Shown here: positions 6,533 through 15,035 of the stretch, in pieces
How the letters are laid out: each line of letters starts with the position of its first letter
Position numbering within the stretch: position 1 is the first letter of the stretch
Source of the DNA: CALMEH01 sp964548225
Lineage (GTDB): Bacteria; Acidobacteriota; Blastocatellia; Pyrinomonadales; Pyrinomonadaceae
Direction: 5' to 3'
DNA: 21,407 nucleotides
Assembly (NCBI GenBank): GCA_964548225.1
Contig: CAZJQP010000086.1
Coordinates: 1-21,407 of the forward strand
The notes under the pieces: model-generated
What the model saw: the letters and a program-made list of their open reading frames with translations, nothing else
Told to the model about the DNA's origin: nothing
Databases searched by the model: none
Program-made: the position numbers and the translations under genes

Positions 6533-7520
6533 AAATCATTTGTGCCGTTTCCAAATTCCTTTGGTCGGCAGTTTGCATCAAATCGGCATAAATAACTAAC
6601 GGTGGGGCTGCATCGCCAATTTCTCCGGCAGTCCAAAACTTATTGAGAATTTCAATATTTCCGAGTTTATCTCTGACTAACCCGTATTTTGCCTGTAAGC
6701 GCGGCAGCCGCGAATCTGAGTAGATTGTGGCGATCTCCGGTTTAAGGTGTCCGATAATTTTCGCGGCTCCTGTTTCACCGCCCCAAACAGCATTATAATC
6801 TTTTATTTCAACATCTCCCCACCAGCGACCTTGATATTTGGTCGAGCGAAATCTGACCGGATGTAATGTTGGGCGAAAACTTTCACCGTAATTTTCCACC
6901 CAACGCCTGAAAAGTTCATTTTGGCGAGTAATAAATCGCTCATTGCCGGCGCGTTTTATCAGATAACCGGCTTTTTCCAAATCAGTCATAAAAACCCCGA
7001 CTGTCGGAGTCGGCACTCCGGTCGCGGCAGCGATTGTGCGGTAACTTTTATTCGGCAGTTCAGGATTAGTTAGAAAAGCGTAAAGCAATTTCATTCCGGG
7101 CGGACGAAATAGCTTTGGAACTCGTTCCTTGTTTTGCTCTGCTTTTTGCCCGGCGATAAAAACATAAAGCCCCGGCTCGTTAAAATAAGCGTTTCCGGCG
7201 GTATCGAAAAATGAAATGCCGAGTTCCTTCAGTTTTAATGCCTGCGGTTGAGAAACATACTCAGCGATTAAAACTAATTTGTCCGACATCTGTTTTGCCT
7301 GAATAGCAATTTCACCGATAGCTACTGAATTGATATTCTTTTTAACTACTGCTGTATAATTTCTCGTGTGATTTTCTTGTGGCGTGCGGAGCGAAAGTTT
7401 ATAATCAAGCGACTGATTTTCCTTATCAATTCGGTTGTAGTCTTCATTAATTAAGCCCGTTTGTTGTTGCAAGGCATCAAACGCTCTTTCTAAAATTTCC
7501 TTTTTGACCGTTGTTTTCAA
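6492..7520 (-). CDS. AbiEi-family antitoxin/repressor, first gene of the pair (342 aa)
   Basis: Partner antitoxin of the following AbiEii-like gene. A central winged helix (about residues 143-197) holds YRTIAAATGVPTPTVG followed by FMTDLEKAGYLIKR. The N-terminal ~125 residues include KELGISFFDTAGNAYF, a pattern often seen in the longer AbiEi-type regulators and suggestive of a nuclease-like fold without clear catalytic residues. The start is TTG at 7520, supported by GGAG at 7528-7531 seven bases upstream on the minus strand. It is longer than the lone AbiEi-like protein at 5023-5625 and clearly different from it, so the two are not a recent duplication. The promoter carries repeated operators, consistent with autorepression as known in this family. 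Confidence 0.78.
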   Translation of the reverse strand: MKTTVKKEILERAFDALQQQTGLINEDYNRIDKENQSLDYKLSLRTPQENHTRNYTAVVKKNINSVAIGEIAIQAKQMSDKLVLIAEYVSQPQALKLKELGISFFDTAGNAYFNEPGLYVFIAGQKAEQNKERVPKLFRPPGMKLLYAFLTNPELPNKSYRTIAAATGVPTPTVGVFMTDLEKAGYLIKRAGNERFITRQNELFRRWVENYGESFRPTLHPVRFRSTKYQGRWWGDVEIKDYNAVWGGETGAAKIIGHLKPEIATIYSDSRLPRLQAKYGLVRDKLGNIEILNKFWTAGEIGDAAPPLVIYADLMQTADQRNLETAQMIYERYLADIAERDS

Positions 7521-7559
7521 AACTTTACTCCAAGATGCGTAAATAAATGATCGTCTATT

Positions 7560-7606
7560 ATTATAATATGTCTATGCTTTATAGACAAGTATAATTTATA
7601 GACAAG
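7560..7606 (-). promoter_or_regulatory. Promoter and operators of the abiEi/abiEii-like pair
   Basis: On the minus strand a -35 TTGTCT (7583-7588) and a perfect -10 TATAAT (7560-7565) are 17 bp apart. Two exact 12-bp direct repeats, TTTATAGACAAG on the plus strand, lie at 7578-7589 and 7595-7606, 17 bp apart. The first also forms an inverted repeat with TGTCTAT at 7569-7575 (ATAGACA at 7581-7587). The sites cover the -35 and spacer, a good arrangement for repression by the AbiEi-type product. Confidence 0.65.
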
Positions 7607-7630
7607 CTATTGTAATTTAAGTGTGCAAGA

Positions 7631-7662
7631 ATCGGGTATAATCGGGCATATTATTGGGTATA
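7631..7662. repeat. Three near-identical 10-bp units (ATCGGGTATA)
   Basis: ATCGGGTATA (7631-7640) is followed at once by ATCGGGCATA (7641-7650), then ATTGGGTATA (7653-7662). They lie upstream of the abiEi-type promoter, in the divergent spacer before the Fic gene. They are possible regulator sites; no known binding protein is suggested. Confidence 0.4.
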
Positions 7663-7737
7663 GTCAAATCTTTGGATAAAATAAATAACACATCGTTTTA
7701 TCCTATTTACTTGCAATTATGACTAAGTGGAGTCAAT

Positions 7738-7782
7738 AATGTCCCGATTAGTTCTAAATGGGACAAAAAATGTCCCGATTAG
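7738..7782. repeat. Repeated AATGTCCCGATTAG with inverted TGGGACA
   Basis: The 14-mer AATGTCCCGATTAG occurs exactly at 7738-7751 and 7769-7782. Between them TGGGACA (7759-7765) is inverted relative to both, so TGTCCC (7740-7745) and GGGACA (7760-7765) form an inverted repeat. It could be an operator. Multiple short end repeats of this kind also occur at some insertion-sequence ends, but no transposase is nearby. The rest of the 7607-7890 spacer shows no convincing gene. Confidence 0.45.
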
Positions 7783-7892
7783 AGATTAGGAATTGAAAAG
7801 AATTCCTCGCTCTTCCCAATAGCAAGTAATCAATAACTTTTTCGTTTTCTTCCATAGTTCAAAATAAAGCATCAATCCTTTTTTTGAAAGTA

Positions 7893-8020
7893 TTTACACT
7901 TTTTAGTATCGGCAAAATAATCGGCAAAAATAAGACTGTGCAGTATTGCTGGTTTTCTGCTATATTATTGCAAAGGTTGTTTTTACCTTTTCCGAAATAT
8001 CGGCAAAATAATCGGCAAAA
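7893..8020 (+). promoter_or_regulatory. Promoter and duplicated 23-bp operator upstream of the Fic gene
   Basis: A -35 TTTACA (7893-7898) and a -10 AATAAT (7916-7921) are 17 bp apart. A 23-bp sequence made of two ATCGGCAAAA half-units occurs exactly at 7907-7929 and 7998-8020. The first copy covers the -10 and start region. The second ends on the A of the Fic ATG, where a Shine-Dalgarno would normally be. This suggests control by one protein at both transcription and translation initiation, or DNA looping across 91 bp. Confidence 0.55.
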
Positions 8021-9240
8021 TGTATTCGTCAATTACACAATTTGAACCTCTTTTTCCTGCTAAAACGGGAGAGTTGGAAGATTTAGCTAGAGAAATCGTT
8101 GCCGCATCCGCCCGGCTCGAAGGCAGACTTGCGCCCGTTGTTTTGGAAGAAGTCAAAAAACTTCTGCGCGTTATTAACAGCTATTACAGTAACTTAATCG
8201 AAGGTCACAGCACACATCCGATTGATGTTGAACGGGCGATGAAGAACGATTATTCGTCCGACAGCGACAAACGCGATCTGCAAATCGAAAGCCTAATACA
8301 TATTGAAGTTCAGGGAAAAATCATCGGGCGTTTGAGTCGAGAACCGGAAACAAATGTGGTTTCAAAAGATTTTCTGCTGTGGATTCACGAAAAGTTTTAT
8401 GAAAAACTCCCGGAGCGTCTTCGATATGTAACCGGAAGCAATAAAGAAACTGCTTTTGTTGAAGCGGGAAAACTACGCGAAAGGTTTGTCGAAGTTGGTC
8501 GTCATTTGCCGCCTGTGCCGGAATCGCTTGATGCTTTTCTTAAGAGATTTGAAGAAGCCTACAATCCCGCGAAAATGCACGGATTACGCCCGATTATCGC
8601 TTTGGCTGCGGCGCATCATCGTTTGATGTGGATTCACCCTTTTTTGGACGGAAACGGGCGCGTCACGCGGCTTTTCACCGATGCTTATTTTACAAAAATC
8701 GGACTTGGCGGATACGGTTTATGGAATGTCAGTCGCGGATTAGCCAAACGGCGCGATGATTACCGAAGCTATCTGGCAGCAGCAGATTTTCACCGCGAAA
8801 ACGATTTGGACGGACGCGGCAATTTATCCGACCGAACATTAACCGAGTTTTGCCGTTTCTTTCTCGAAATTTGTCTCGACCAAGCCGAATATATGAACAA
8901 TCTGTTGTCGCTCGGCAATTTTCTGGAACGGCTCGAAAAATATGTTGTGTTGCGAAATGCCGGAATGATTGCGGATGAAAAAGGTCAATCTCTGCCAACT
9001 TTACACCCACGCACGGCGGAAGTTCTGAAAACGCTAGCAATCAAAGGAGAGATGCCACGCGGCGAAGTTTCTCAAATTATCCAAATGAGCGAACGCACGG
9101 GACGGAATATCTTAAAAGAATTGCTTGACGAAGGTTTAATTCTTTCGCGCTCGGAAAAAGGCGCAGTCCGATTAGGATTTCCGGCAACTGCGGCGGGTTA
9201 TTGGTTTCCTGATTTATACCCAAATGAAGCACGAAAATAG
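8020..9240 (+). CDS. Fic-domain AMP-transferase with winged-helix tail (406 aa)
   Basis: Class II-type Fic protein that probably transfers AMP (or a related group) from a nucleotide to a hydroxyl side chain of a target protein. The catalytic loop HPFLDGNGRVTR at 206-217 is the full canonical motif. An N-terminal inhibitory helix carries SNLIEG at 57-62, matching (S/T)xxxE(G/N), so the enzyme is likely held off by its own glutamate. The C-terminal about 70 residues form a winged helix (AEVLKTLAIKGEMPRGEVSQ, then MSERTGRNILKELLDEGLIL), which suits DNA binding and self-regulation. ATG at 8020 is the first start after an in-frame TAA at 7918-7920, but has no Shine-Dalgarno; the repeat takes that place. 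Length and motifs indicate an intact enzyme. Stand-alone toxin, regulator or part of the defence cluster are all possible. Confidence 0.88.
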   Translation: MYSSITQFEPLFPAKTGELEDLAREIVAASARLEGRLAPVVLEEVKKLLRVINSYYSNLIEGHSTHPIDVERAMKNDYSSDSDKRDLQIESLIHIEVQGKIIGRLSREPETNVVSKDFLLWIHEKFYEKLPERLRYVTGSNKETAFVEAGKLRERFVEVGRHLPPVPESLDAFLKRFEEAYNPAKMHGLRPIIALAAAHHRLMWIHPFLDGNGRVTRLFTDAYFTKIGLGGYGLWNVSRGLAKRRDDYRSYLAAADFHRENDLDGRGNLSDRTLTEFCRFFLEICLDQAEYMNNLLSLGNFLERLEKYVVLRNAGMIADEKGQSLPTLHPRTAEVLKTLAIKGEMPRGEVSQIIQMSERTGRNILKELLDEGLILSRSEKGAVRLGFPATAAGYWFPDLYPNEARK

Positions 9241-9308
9241 TTTTGAGATGGTTTGACCTATTTACAGTGAATCTGGATAGATTGTTACAATGCTCCAATG
9301 CTTTTATA

Positions 9309-9363
9309 TTATAGAGATTATAGAGTTATAGAGTTAGTGAAACTGCTTCGTTTAACTTATAAT
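9309..9363 (+). promoter_or_regulatory. TTATAGAG triplet and candidate -10 before the helicase-nuclease gene
   Basis: TTATAGAG occurs three times in near tandem (9309-9316, 9318-9325, 9326-9333). A perfect TATAAT follows at 9358-9363, about 68 bp before the ATG at 9432. No good -35 is seen; TTAGTG at 9334-9339 is weak. The repeats may be an operator. The start codon has no clear Shine-Dalgarno. Confidence 0.35.
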
Positions 9364-9431
9364 CTTTGAACCGAAATTCTTTAATTCGTTTTTATTTTTT
9401 TTCTTAAAATAATTGATTGTAAAAATCTCAG

Positions 9432-12400
9432 ATGCCGAAATTTAGTAAAAAATCATTGTCTTTGTTTCTACGGAATGGTTGTGAAAAGCAATTTATTTTT
9501 TCACTTTACAACGATACGGACCGCCGCCGACATAGTTTGCCGTCGCGTCAACAAAGCAGATCGGCACTTGGTTTGGTTGGCGAACGCGGTTATGAATGGC
9601 AGGATGAAAAAGTTTCCGAACTTAAAGATGTTTTCGGTGAAGAAAATGTTCAGGTAAGTGCGAAGTTCATCGGAAAACGTCCGGCTGAAATCAATTTGTT
9701 GGAACTACTGACGAAAAATTCGGTAAGACCTTTTCAGTTTATCGTCGAAGGAAAATATCACGCTGATACTGATAACTTTAGACGATCAATCGGTTTTGAC
9801 GATTTTACAGATTTTTTCGGCGAAAAAGTAACCATCGGAGATACACAACCGGATATTATACAAGTTCTGCCAGCGGTAGAAACCGATTTTTATAACTCTG
9901 CTCAAGGAAGAAATCCATACTTTATGGCGGTTTTACCGAATGGAACCACCAATATTCTTGAAAATAGCGATCAGCGATTAAGACTACGAGTAATAGATAT
10001 AAAACTTACATCAGAACCCGGCGCACATTATTTTGCCGAAGTCGTTTATTATTCGATGACGCTCGCCGCTTGGCTTTGTGAAAACAATTTAGACGATAAA
10101 TATGTGGTAATTGCTGCTCCGGCTGTTTGGGCAGGTTCGCACGAAGCCTCCAATTTGATGCAATTTACTGCTCAGAAAAGAAAAAGAGCGGAAATGCCGA
10201 CAGCGGAAGAAATGTGTTTCGCGTTGGAAACTGATTTGGAAATAGCACCATTTGAAAATTTCGTGCAGCCGTTAAGAAGAATTTTAACCGAACAACTTCC
10301 CGAACTTTTGAAAAAAGATTGGCGCAACTTGGAATGGTATCTGGATTTTCGCTGTAAGGGCTGTGAGTATCACGGGTATTCCGAATCAGAAAAAGACGAT
10401 AAAAAGGATTACGACGAAAATCATTGCCGCCCGACCGCCGAACGTGAAAATCATCTTTCGCAGGTTTTCGGACTGTCACGCGGGGCAACCAGATACTTAA
10501 AAACTCAAAAAATAGAAAATACAACCACACTTGCTGATACGGATGCGGCTTCGCCCGTTTTTGAAGATCATCAAAGGCTGAGAGCCAAAAGAGCCATTTA
10601 TCCATACCGGGCGAATGCGCTGAAAAATAATATAACTTCGATTATTCCGCGTTCGGGAAGCGATGCGCTGATGCCGCGCTTTCCCAATCTGCATATTTAT
10701 CTCTTTCTCGATTACGATTTAAGCAGTGCGATCACCGCCGCTATCGGTGTGCGGGCGTTTTGGCGAGAACCGCTACCCTACGGTTCGCCGCTTGTGCCAA
10801 ACACGAAACAATGGACAAGAAAACAAAACGAAGATGAAGTTTTTTTGATTGATGCGGGCGAACTACCGCGTGAACGCGAAGAATTCCTAAAACTTCTCCG
10901 GCATTTGAAAAAGATAATTAGTGAAGTATTAAAACTTGACGACGAAGCCGTTAAAGAAGGCAGAAGAACCAATCCCGCGAATGAGAAAGATAAAAATTCA
11001 TATGAAAGCACATATCAAATTTATCTGTGGGATGAAGCGCAAAGAAAGCACCTCATTAGATTGGTCGGTCGGCATCTGCCTCAGATTTTAGCTGATCCTG
11101 AATTGCGCGATTTAGCGTGGCTTTTTCCACCGCCCGAACTGCTTCAGCACGCCGAAGATGCAACGCGGAAATCTCCTATCACAATCGTTTCAAAAGTTAT
11201 TAATAATACCGTCGCTGTCCCGGTCGCCCATCACTATTCAATGTTGGACCTGGTTAAGACATACAAACCGGAGTCTATTGCGGAAGCTCCTTTTGTCAAT
11301 TGGCTTTATCAAGAACCTATGAGCGATTTGCTCCCAGCGGAGCGTATTCACGAATGGTGGAAAAGGAAAGATGACTGGCACGATAAACAAAATATCATCC
11401 GTCAAACATCGCAGATAAAAGTTCTAATTTTGAATTTAATAACCAGCCGTCTGGAAAGCGATCTTAAAGATGTTCTTTCGCGGCATTCTGCGCCGCCGGT
11501 GGTTCGCCCGCAAACAAAGGTTGGAAAAATGGCTCCGCAGAGCAAACTCTGGCTGGAATTTACCCGGCTCAATACCGCACTCGATAGCCTCGAATCGCAC
11601 AGTATCCGTTCAATGCCTCCGCACGAGCGCGAAGCTGTTACCAAATCGGCACGTCTGCAAAAGCGTTTGATCGGCGAAGAAAGGGCAAAGGCTTTAGAAA
11701 TGTTAAGCCGTTCATTGGGAGAAGAAATCAAAGATGGTGAAAATCTTTTCGTTTACCAATTAAGAAAAGGCTCTTTTGAATTAAATGCCCGCCCCGGTGA
11801 TATTAACTATGCTTTATCGCCTGAACTAAAACCCGGCTTTTTGGATGAAAGTCCATACGTTTATTTGAAAGATTCGGAACTGAAAACAAAAATAAATCGC
11901 CGTAACGCGACTTTTGAGAATTTAAAGTGGACTGATGTGATGATTGAAGCCATTGATCGGGTAAACGGCTTGATAGCTTTGCGCGGCGGCTTTCAATGTT
12001 TGATTAATGAATTAGAGCGCGAAACATTTAGATTGGGAGATGAAAGAAAGCTGGATTTTTCGGCGAATGTTATTCTCGATCCGACGCACGGAGATTATTT
12101 AACCGGAAAGCTTAAATTGACTTTGGAAGGAATCGGCTACCCGACAGAAGCCGTTCCGAATGCCAGAACTTTAGAAAGTTTGGGACTTCCGGCAAATTAT
12201 CCGCTTGGTGATGGAGATTCGACATCCGTATCAAAAATTCTTTGGAAAACAGAATCTCTTTATTCTTCAGAAACCGGACGCAATCTGAAAGAAGTTAAAG
12301 AAAACTTACTTTCATATTTACTGAGCAAACAGAAAAACCTCGATGAATCGCAATGGAAGGCTTGGAAAACCGCTTTATCACAGCAATTCTCGATGATTTG

Positions 12401-13856
12401 GGGTCCGCCGGGAACAGGTAAAAGTCAAACTTTGCGGACAATTATTTTGGGTGCGGTTTCCGAAGCTATGGCGAATAAGAAACCTTTGCGATTGCTTGTA
12501 ACGGCTTATACGAACACGGCTATTGATAACGTCCTGGAAGTTGAAAAAGCGTTAGCCGAGTTTTTGCTGAATGATTCTTATAACATCTGTCGTATTCAGC
12601 GCGACGAAGTTTCGGAAAAAGATGATGCCCAATGGGAGTATTTAAAAGTCTTGGAACTCGATAAATATGATCCGTCCGATGAAATAAAAAATCTGCTCGA
12701 AGAACTTAACAATCCGACTAAAATCACTATTGTCGGCATAACGCCGCAGCAACTTCATAATCTGGCAATCGCCGGCGTTAAAAAGCCGAAAGCCGCCGAC
12801 ACGATTAAAAATTGGTTTGATTTTTTAGTGCTTGATGAAGTTTCACAGATGGATATGGCGACTTCAACGCTTGTTTTTTCTAAAGCCGCCGAAAATTCCT
12901 CTTGCGTCTTAGCGGGCGACGACTTGCAGCTTCCGCCGATCCAAAAAGCGGAATCGCCGCTTGATCTGGAAAATCTGGTTGGCTCTACTTACAACTATTT
13001 CCGCCATTATCAAAAAATCGAACCCGTTTCGCTTAATGTAAATTACCGTTCAAACAAAACTATCGTCGAGTTGACTAAACTTGCCGGATATAGCTCAGAA
13101 CTTAGAAGCAATTCACCAGATTTGAAAATTAATTTACTGGCTGAAATTCCCAAGGAAAAGCCGATAGATTTTCCTGCAAATCTATATTGGTCGGAAAATT
13201 TTGGCGAATTTCTAATGCCGGAGCGAAGCGTTGCCTGTTTTGTTTACGATGATGATATGAGCAGCCAGACGAACGATTTTGAAGCTGAAGCAGTCGCTTC
13301 GCTCGTTTGGCTTTTGCAGAAAAATTTGAGTGATACGCTTTTGAACGAAAAGAAATCTGACGGCACGATCAATAATGAACCATCCGAAAAACTTTACGAG
13401 GAAACCGCTTTTTGGGAAAAGGCGGTCGGGGTGGTAACTCCGCACCGTTCGCAGATGTCCAAAATCGTCGGAAAACTGCAAAGCGTATTTGCCAATCAAG
13501 ATTACGAAGCAATCCGGCGGGCGGTAGATACTGTTGAAAGATTCCAAGGTCAGCAGCGCGATGTCGTGATCGCATCTTTCGGTTTGGGTGACGCTGATAT
13601 TATTAGTGCGGAAGATGAATTTTTATATAACCTTAACCGATTTAATGTTTTATCGTCACGCCCGCGAACCAAATTGATCGTTTTTATAACCAGAACCTTT
13701 TTGGAACATCTTTCAAATGATATAGATGTGCTGGAAGAATCGAGATTCTTAAAACAGTTTGCGGAATTATTCTGCGACAAATCAAAAGCAATGCAACTCG
13801 GATTTATCAAAGACGGTAATGAAATTCTCAGATCGGGCGAATTACGATTTAGATAG
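9432..13856 (+). CDS. Fe-S PD-(D/E)XK nuclease fused to UPF1/DNA2-like SF1 helicase (1474 aa)
   Basis: Large predicted nuclease-helicase acting on nucleic acid. The N-terminal part resembles RecB/Cas4/Dna2-type nucleases: PD at 140-141 and DIK at 189-191 give the active-site acids and lysine. C17, C308, C311 and C332 match the one-plus-three cysteine layout that holds a 4Fe-4S cluster in that group. A long middle region (about 345-960) is unrecognised. The C-terminal helicase has Walker A GPPGTGKS (991-998), VLDEVSQ (1133-1139), GDDLQLPP (1162-1169), NYRS, ERFQGQQRD (1369-1377) and NRFNVLSSRPRT (1402-1413), the SF1B UPF1/DNA2 order. By analogy it would unwind and cut DNA, probably foreign or damaged. 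It is convergent with the methyltransferase gene downstream (48 bp apart). Domain calls are firm; a defence role is inferred from context. Confidence 0.85.
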   Translation: MPKFSKKSLSLFLRNGCEKQFIFSLYNDTDRRRHSLPSRQQSRSALGLVGERGYEWQDEKVSELKDVFGEENVQVSAKFIGKRPAEINLLELLTKNSVRPFQFIVEGKYHADTDNFRRSIGFDDFTDFFGEKVTIGDTQPDIIQVLPAVETDFYNSAQGRNPYFMAVLPNGTTNILENSDQRLRLRVIDIKLTSEPGAHYFAEVVYYSMTLAAWLCENNLDDKYVVIAAPAVWAGSHEASNLMQFTAQKRKRAEMPTAEEMCFALETDLEIAPFENFVQPLRRILTEQLPELLKKDWRNLEWYLDFRCKGCEYHGYSESEKDDKKDYDENHCRPTAERENHLSQVFGLSRGATRYLKTQKIENTTTLADTDAASPVFEDHQRLRAKRAIYPYRANALKNNITSIIPRSGSDALMPRFPNLHIYLFLDYDLSSAITAAIGVRAFWREPLPYGSPLVPNTKQWTRKQNEDEVFLIDAGELPREREEFLKLLRHLKKIISEVLKLDDEAVKEGRRTNPANEKDKNSYESTYQIYLWDEAQRKHLIRLVGRHLPQILADPELRDLAWLFPPPELLQHAEDATRKSPITIVSKVINNTVAVPVAHHYSMLDLVKTYKPESIAEAPFVNWLYQEPMSDLLPAERIHEWWKRKDDWHDKQNIIRQTSQIKVLILNLITSRLESDLKDVLSRHSAPPVVRPQTKVGKMAPQSKLWLEFTRLNTALDSLESHSIRSMPPHEREAVTKSARLQKRLIGEERAKALEMLSRSLGEEIKDGENLFVYQLRKGSFELNARPGDINYALSPELKPGFLDESPYVYLKDSELKTKINRRNATFENLKWTDVMIEAIDRVNGLIALRGGFQCLINELERETFRLGDERKLDFSANVILDPTHGDYLTGKLKLTLEGIGYPTEAVPNARTLESLGLPANYPLGDGDSTSVSKILWKTESLYSSETGRNLKEVKENLLSYLLSKQKNLDESQWKAWKTALSQQFSMIWGPPGTGKSQTLRTIILGAVSEAMANKKPLRLLVTAYTNTAIDNVLEVEKALAEFLLNDSYNICRIQRDEVSEKDDAQWEYLKVLELDKYDPSDEIKNLLEELNNPTKITIVGITPQQLHNLAIAGVKKPKAADTIKNWFDFLVLDEVSQMDMATSTLVFSKAAENSSCVLAGDDLQLPPIQKAESPLDLENLVGSTYNYFRHYQKIEPVSLNVNYRSNKTIVELTKLAGYSSELRSNSPDLKINLLAEIPKEKPIDFPANLYWSENFGEFLMPERSVACFVYDDDMSSQTNDFEAEAVASLVWLLQKNLSDTLLNEKKSDGTINNEPSEKLYEETAFWEKAVGVVTPHRSQMSKIVGKLQSVFANQDYEAIRRAVDTVERFQGQQRDVVIASFGLGDADIISAEDEFLYNLNRFNVLSSRPRTKLIVFITRTFLEHLSNDIDVLEESRFLKQFAELFCDKSKAMQLGFIKDGNEILRSGELRFR

Positions 13857-13904
13857 AATAAAAAGATTTCTGCTTTCACAACAAAAGATAATTGGAAAAT
13901 ATCA

Positions 13905-15035
13905 TCATGACTTATAAATTTTTAGGTCGCTTCCAATTGACGAAAGCCCTAATTTTGCGGCAACACGCAAAGTCGTCCGAGTTCCGGCAAATGGATCATA
14001 AACGAGTCCGGGCTGAATCGCCTCTTTACATTTACAGCCCTTCCAGCCGTTAGTGCGCTTCTTGGCGAATGTAAATTCTCGAAAATAGCCGCCTAAAACT
14101 TCCTTTGCCTCCAAAGCGAGGCGGCGAACTTCATTACCGTTTTTGCCCGCGCCGTTTTGAAACTTAATTGCTTTTCCGGCATCGGAAATTCCGACGGCTT
14201 GAATTGCTTTGATATGTTCAAAAGTTAAATCGCTTTCTTTGAAAAGTTCTAACGCCCGCCGCGCTTGAACTCGTGTTTCATCAAGTTCTGCCGTTGCTTC
14301 GGTTTGCCTGACAAAAGGCTTTCCGCATTTTCCGCAAACGTATTTCGGACACGCCAAAAATAAAATTCTTTCGACTAATTCTTCGGGAAACGGTGCGAGG
14401 TGTGTTCCACGATGATTTGAAGGATTGATACGCCAGATGTTGCTGACCGAACCAAATTTTTCTTTGAAGCCTTCCAAATCGGAGTAATATTCGTCGGTCA
14501 GCGTAAAATGCAGAATATACTCCTCGCGCATAGCGAGCCGACGGCTTGCTGCGTGCGGCGTGGAATTCGGCTTTTCCCAAATTATACGATGTCGCAGTTT
14601 CCAACCGTCACGATTTGCCGCAGCCGCTAAGAGGCTTGGAATTTCCTGTAAACAGCCATTTTTATATGAATCGCCAATATTTATAAAAACCGAACCGCTT
14701 TTTTTCAAAGCCGGTTTCCAGCCATTCATTATGTTCACCAAAGACCTAACGAAACCACGGGCAGTTTTTTCTTGACCGAGTTGTTTTTTGACCTCGTAAT
14801 TGCGCTTTTGCCAATATGCGGGCGAAGTTAAAATCAGATCAATCGAATCTTTGGCAAGAGGTATTTTCCGTGCGTCGGCTTGAAAAAAAGCTGACCAGTT
14901 AGGTTTTACAAGCGAATAAAAATCGTCGCTAACGGAATCTTTAACCGCCGAAAGTCCTTGACAATTTGCTTTATCACAACCATTCGTTTCAACGACGCTC
15001 AGATTTTTTCCTTTTAATTTACGTCTTGTTTTCAC
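13905..15035 (-). CDS. Beta-class DNA methyltransferase with zinc-binding insert (376 aa)
   Basis: Predicted amino-group DNA methyltransferase (N4-cytosine or N6-adenine). The motif order is that of the beta class. Catalytic motif IV comes first as TSPAYW (70-75), and the AdoMet-binding motif I is near the C-terminus as DPFAGTRTT (347-355). Both differ from the usual TSPPYW and DPFxGSGTT. A four-cysteine insert, CGKC (234-237) with CKC (334-336), probably binds zinc. It is on the opposite strand from both flanking helicase genes and diverges from the PLD-helicase gene across 199 bp. It may protect host DNA from the neighbouring nucleases. The altered motifs could mean unusual specificity or weak activity. 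The ATG start at 15035 has no obvious Shine-Dalgarno. Confidence 0.8.
   Translation of the reverse strand: MKTRRKLKGKNLSVVETNGCDKANCQGLSAVKDSVSDDFYSLVKPNWSAFFQADARKIPLAKDSIDLILTSPAYWQKRNYEVKKQLGQEKTARGFVRSLVNIMNGWKPALKKSGSVFINIGDSYKNGCLQEIPSLLAAAANRDGWKLRHRIIWEKPNSTPHAASRRLAMREEYILHFTLTDEYYSDLEGFKEKFGSVSNIWRINPSNHRGTHLAPFPEELVERILFLACPKYVCGKCGKPFVRQTEATAELDETRVQARRALELFKESDLTFEHIKAIQAVGISDAGKAIKFQNGAGKNGNEVRRLALEAKEVLGGYFREFTFAKKRTNGWKGCKCKEAIQPGLVYDPFAGTRTTLRVAAKLGLSSIGSDLKIYKS

Noticed and set aside
10165..10605. 146-codon minus-strand frame inside the nuclease-helicase gene
   Set aside because: Antisense shadow of a well-supported coding region; no start signal and no domain.
9432..13856. 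Cas4 or RecBCD/AddAB component
   Set aside because: The nuclease fold is similar, but the helicase motifs are UPF1/DNA2-like, not UvrD/RecB, and no Cas1/Cas2 or RecC/AddB partner is present.
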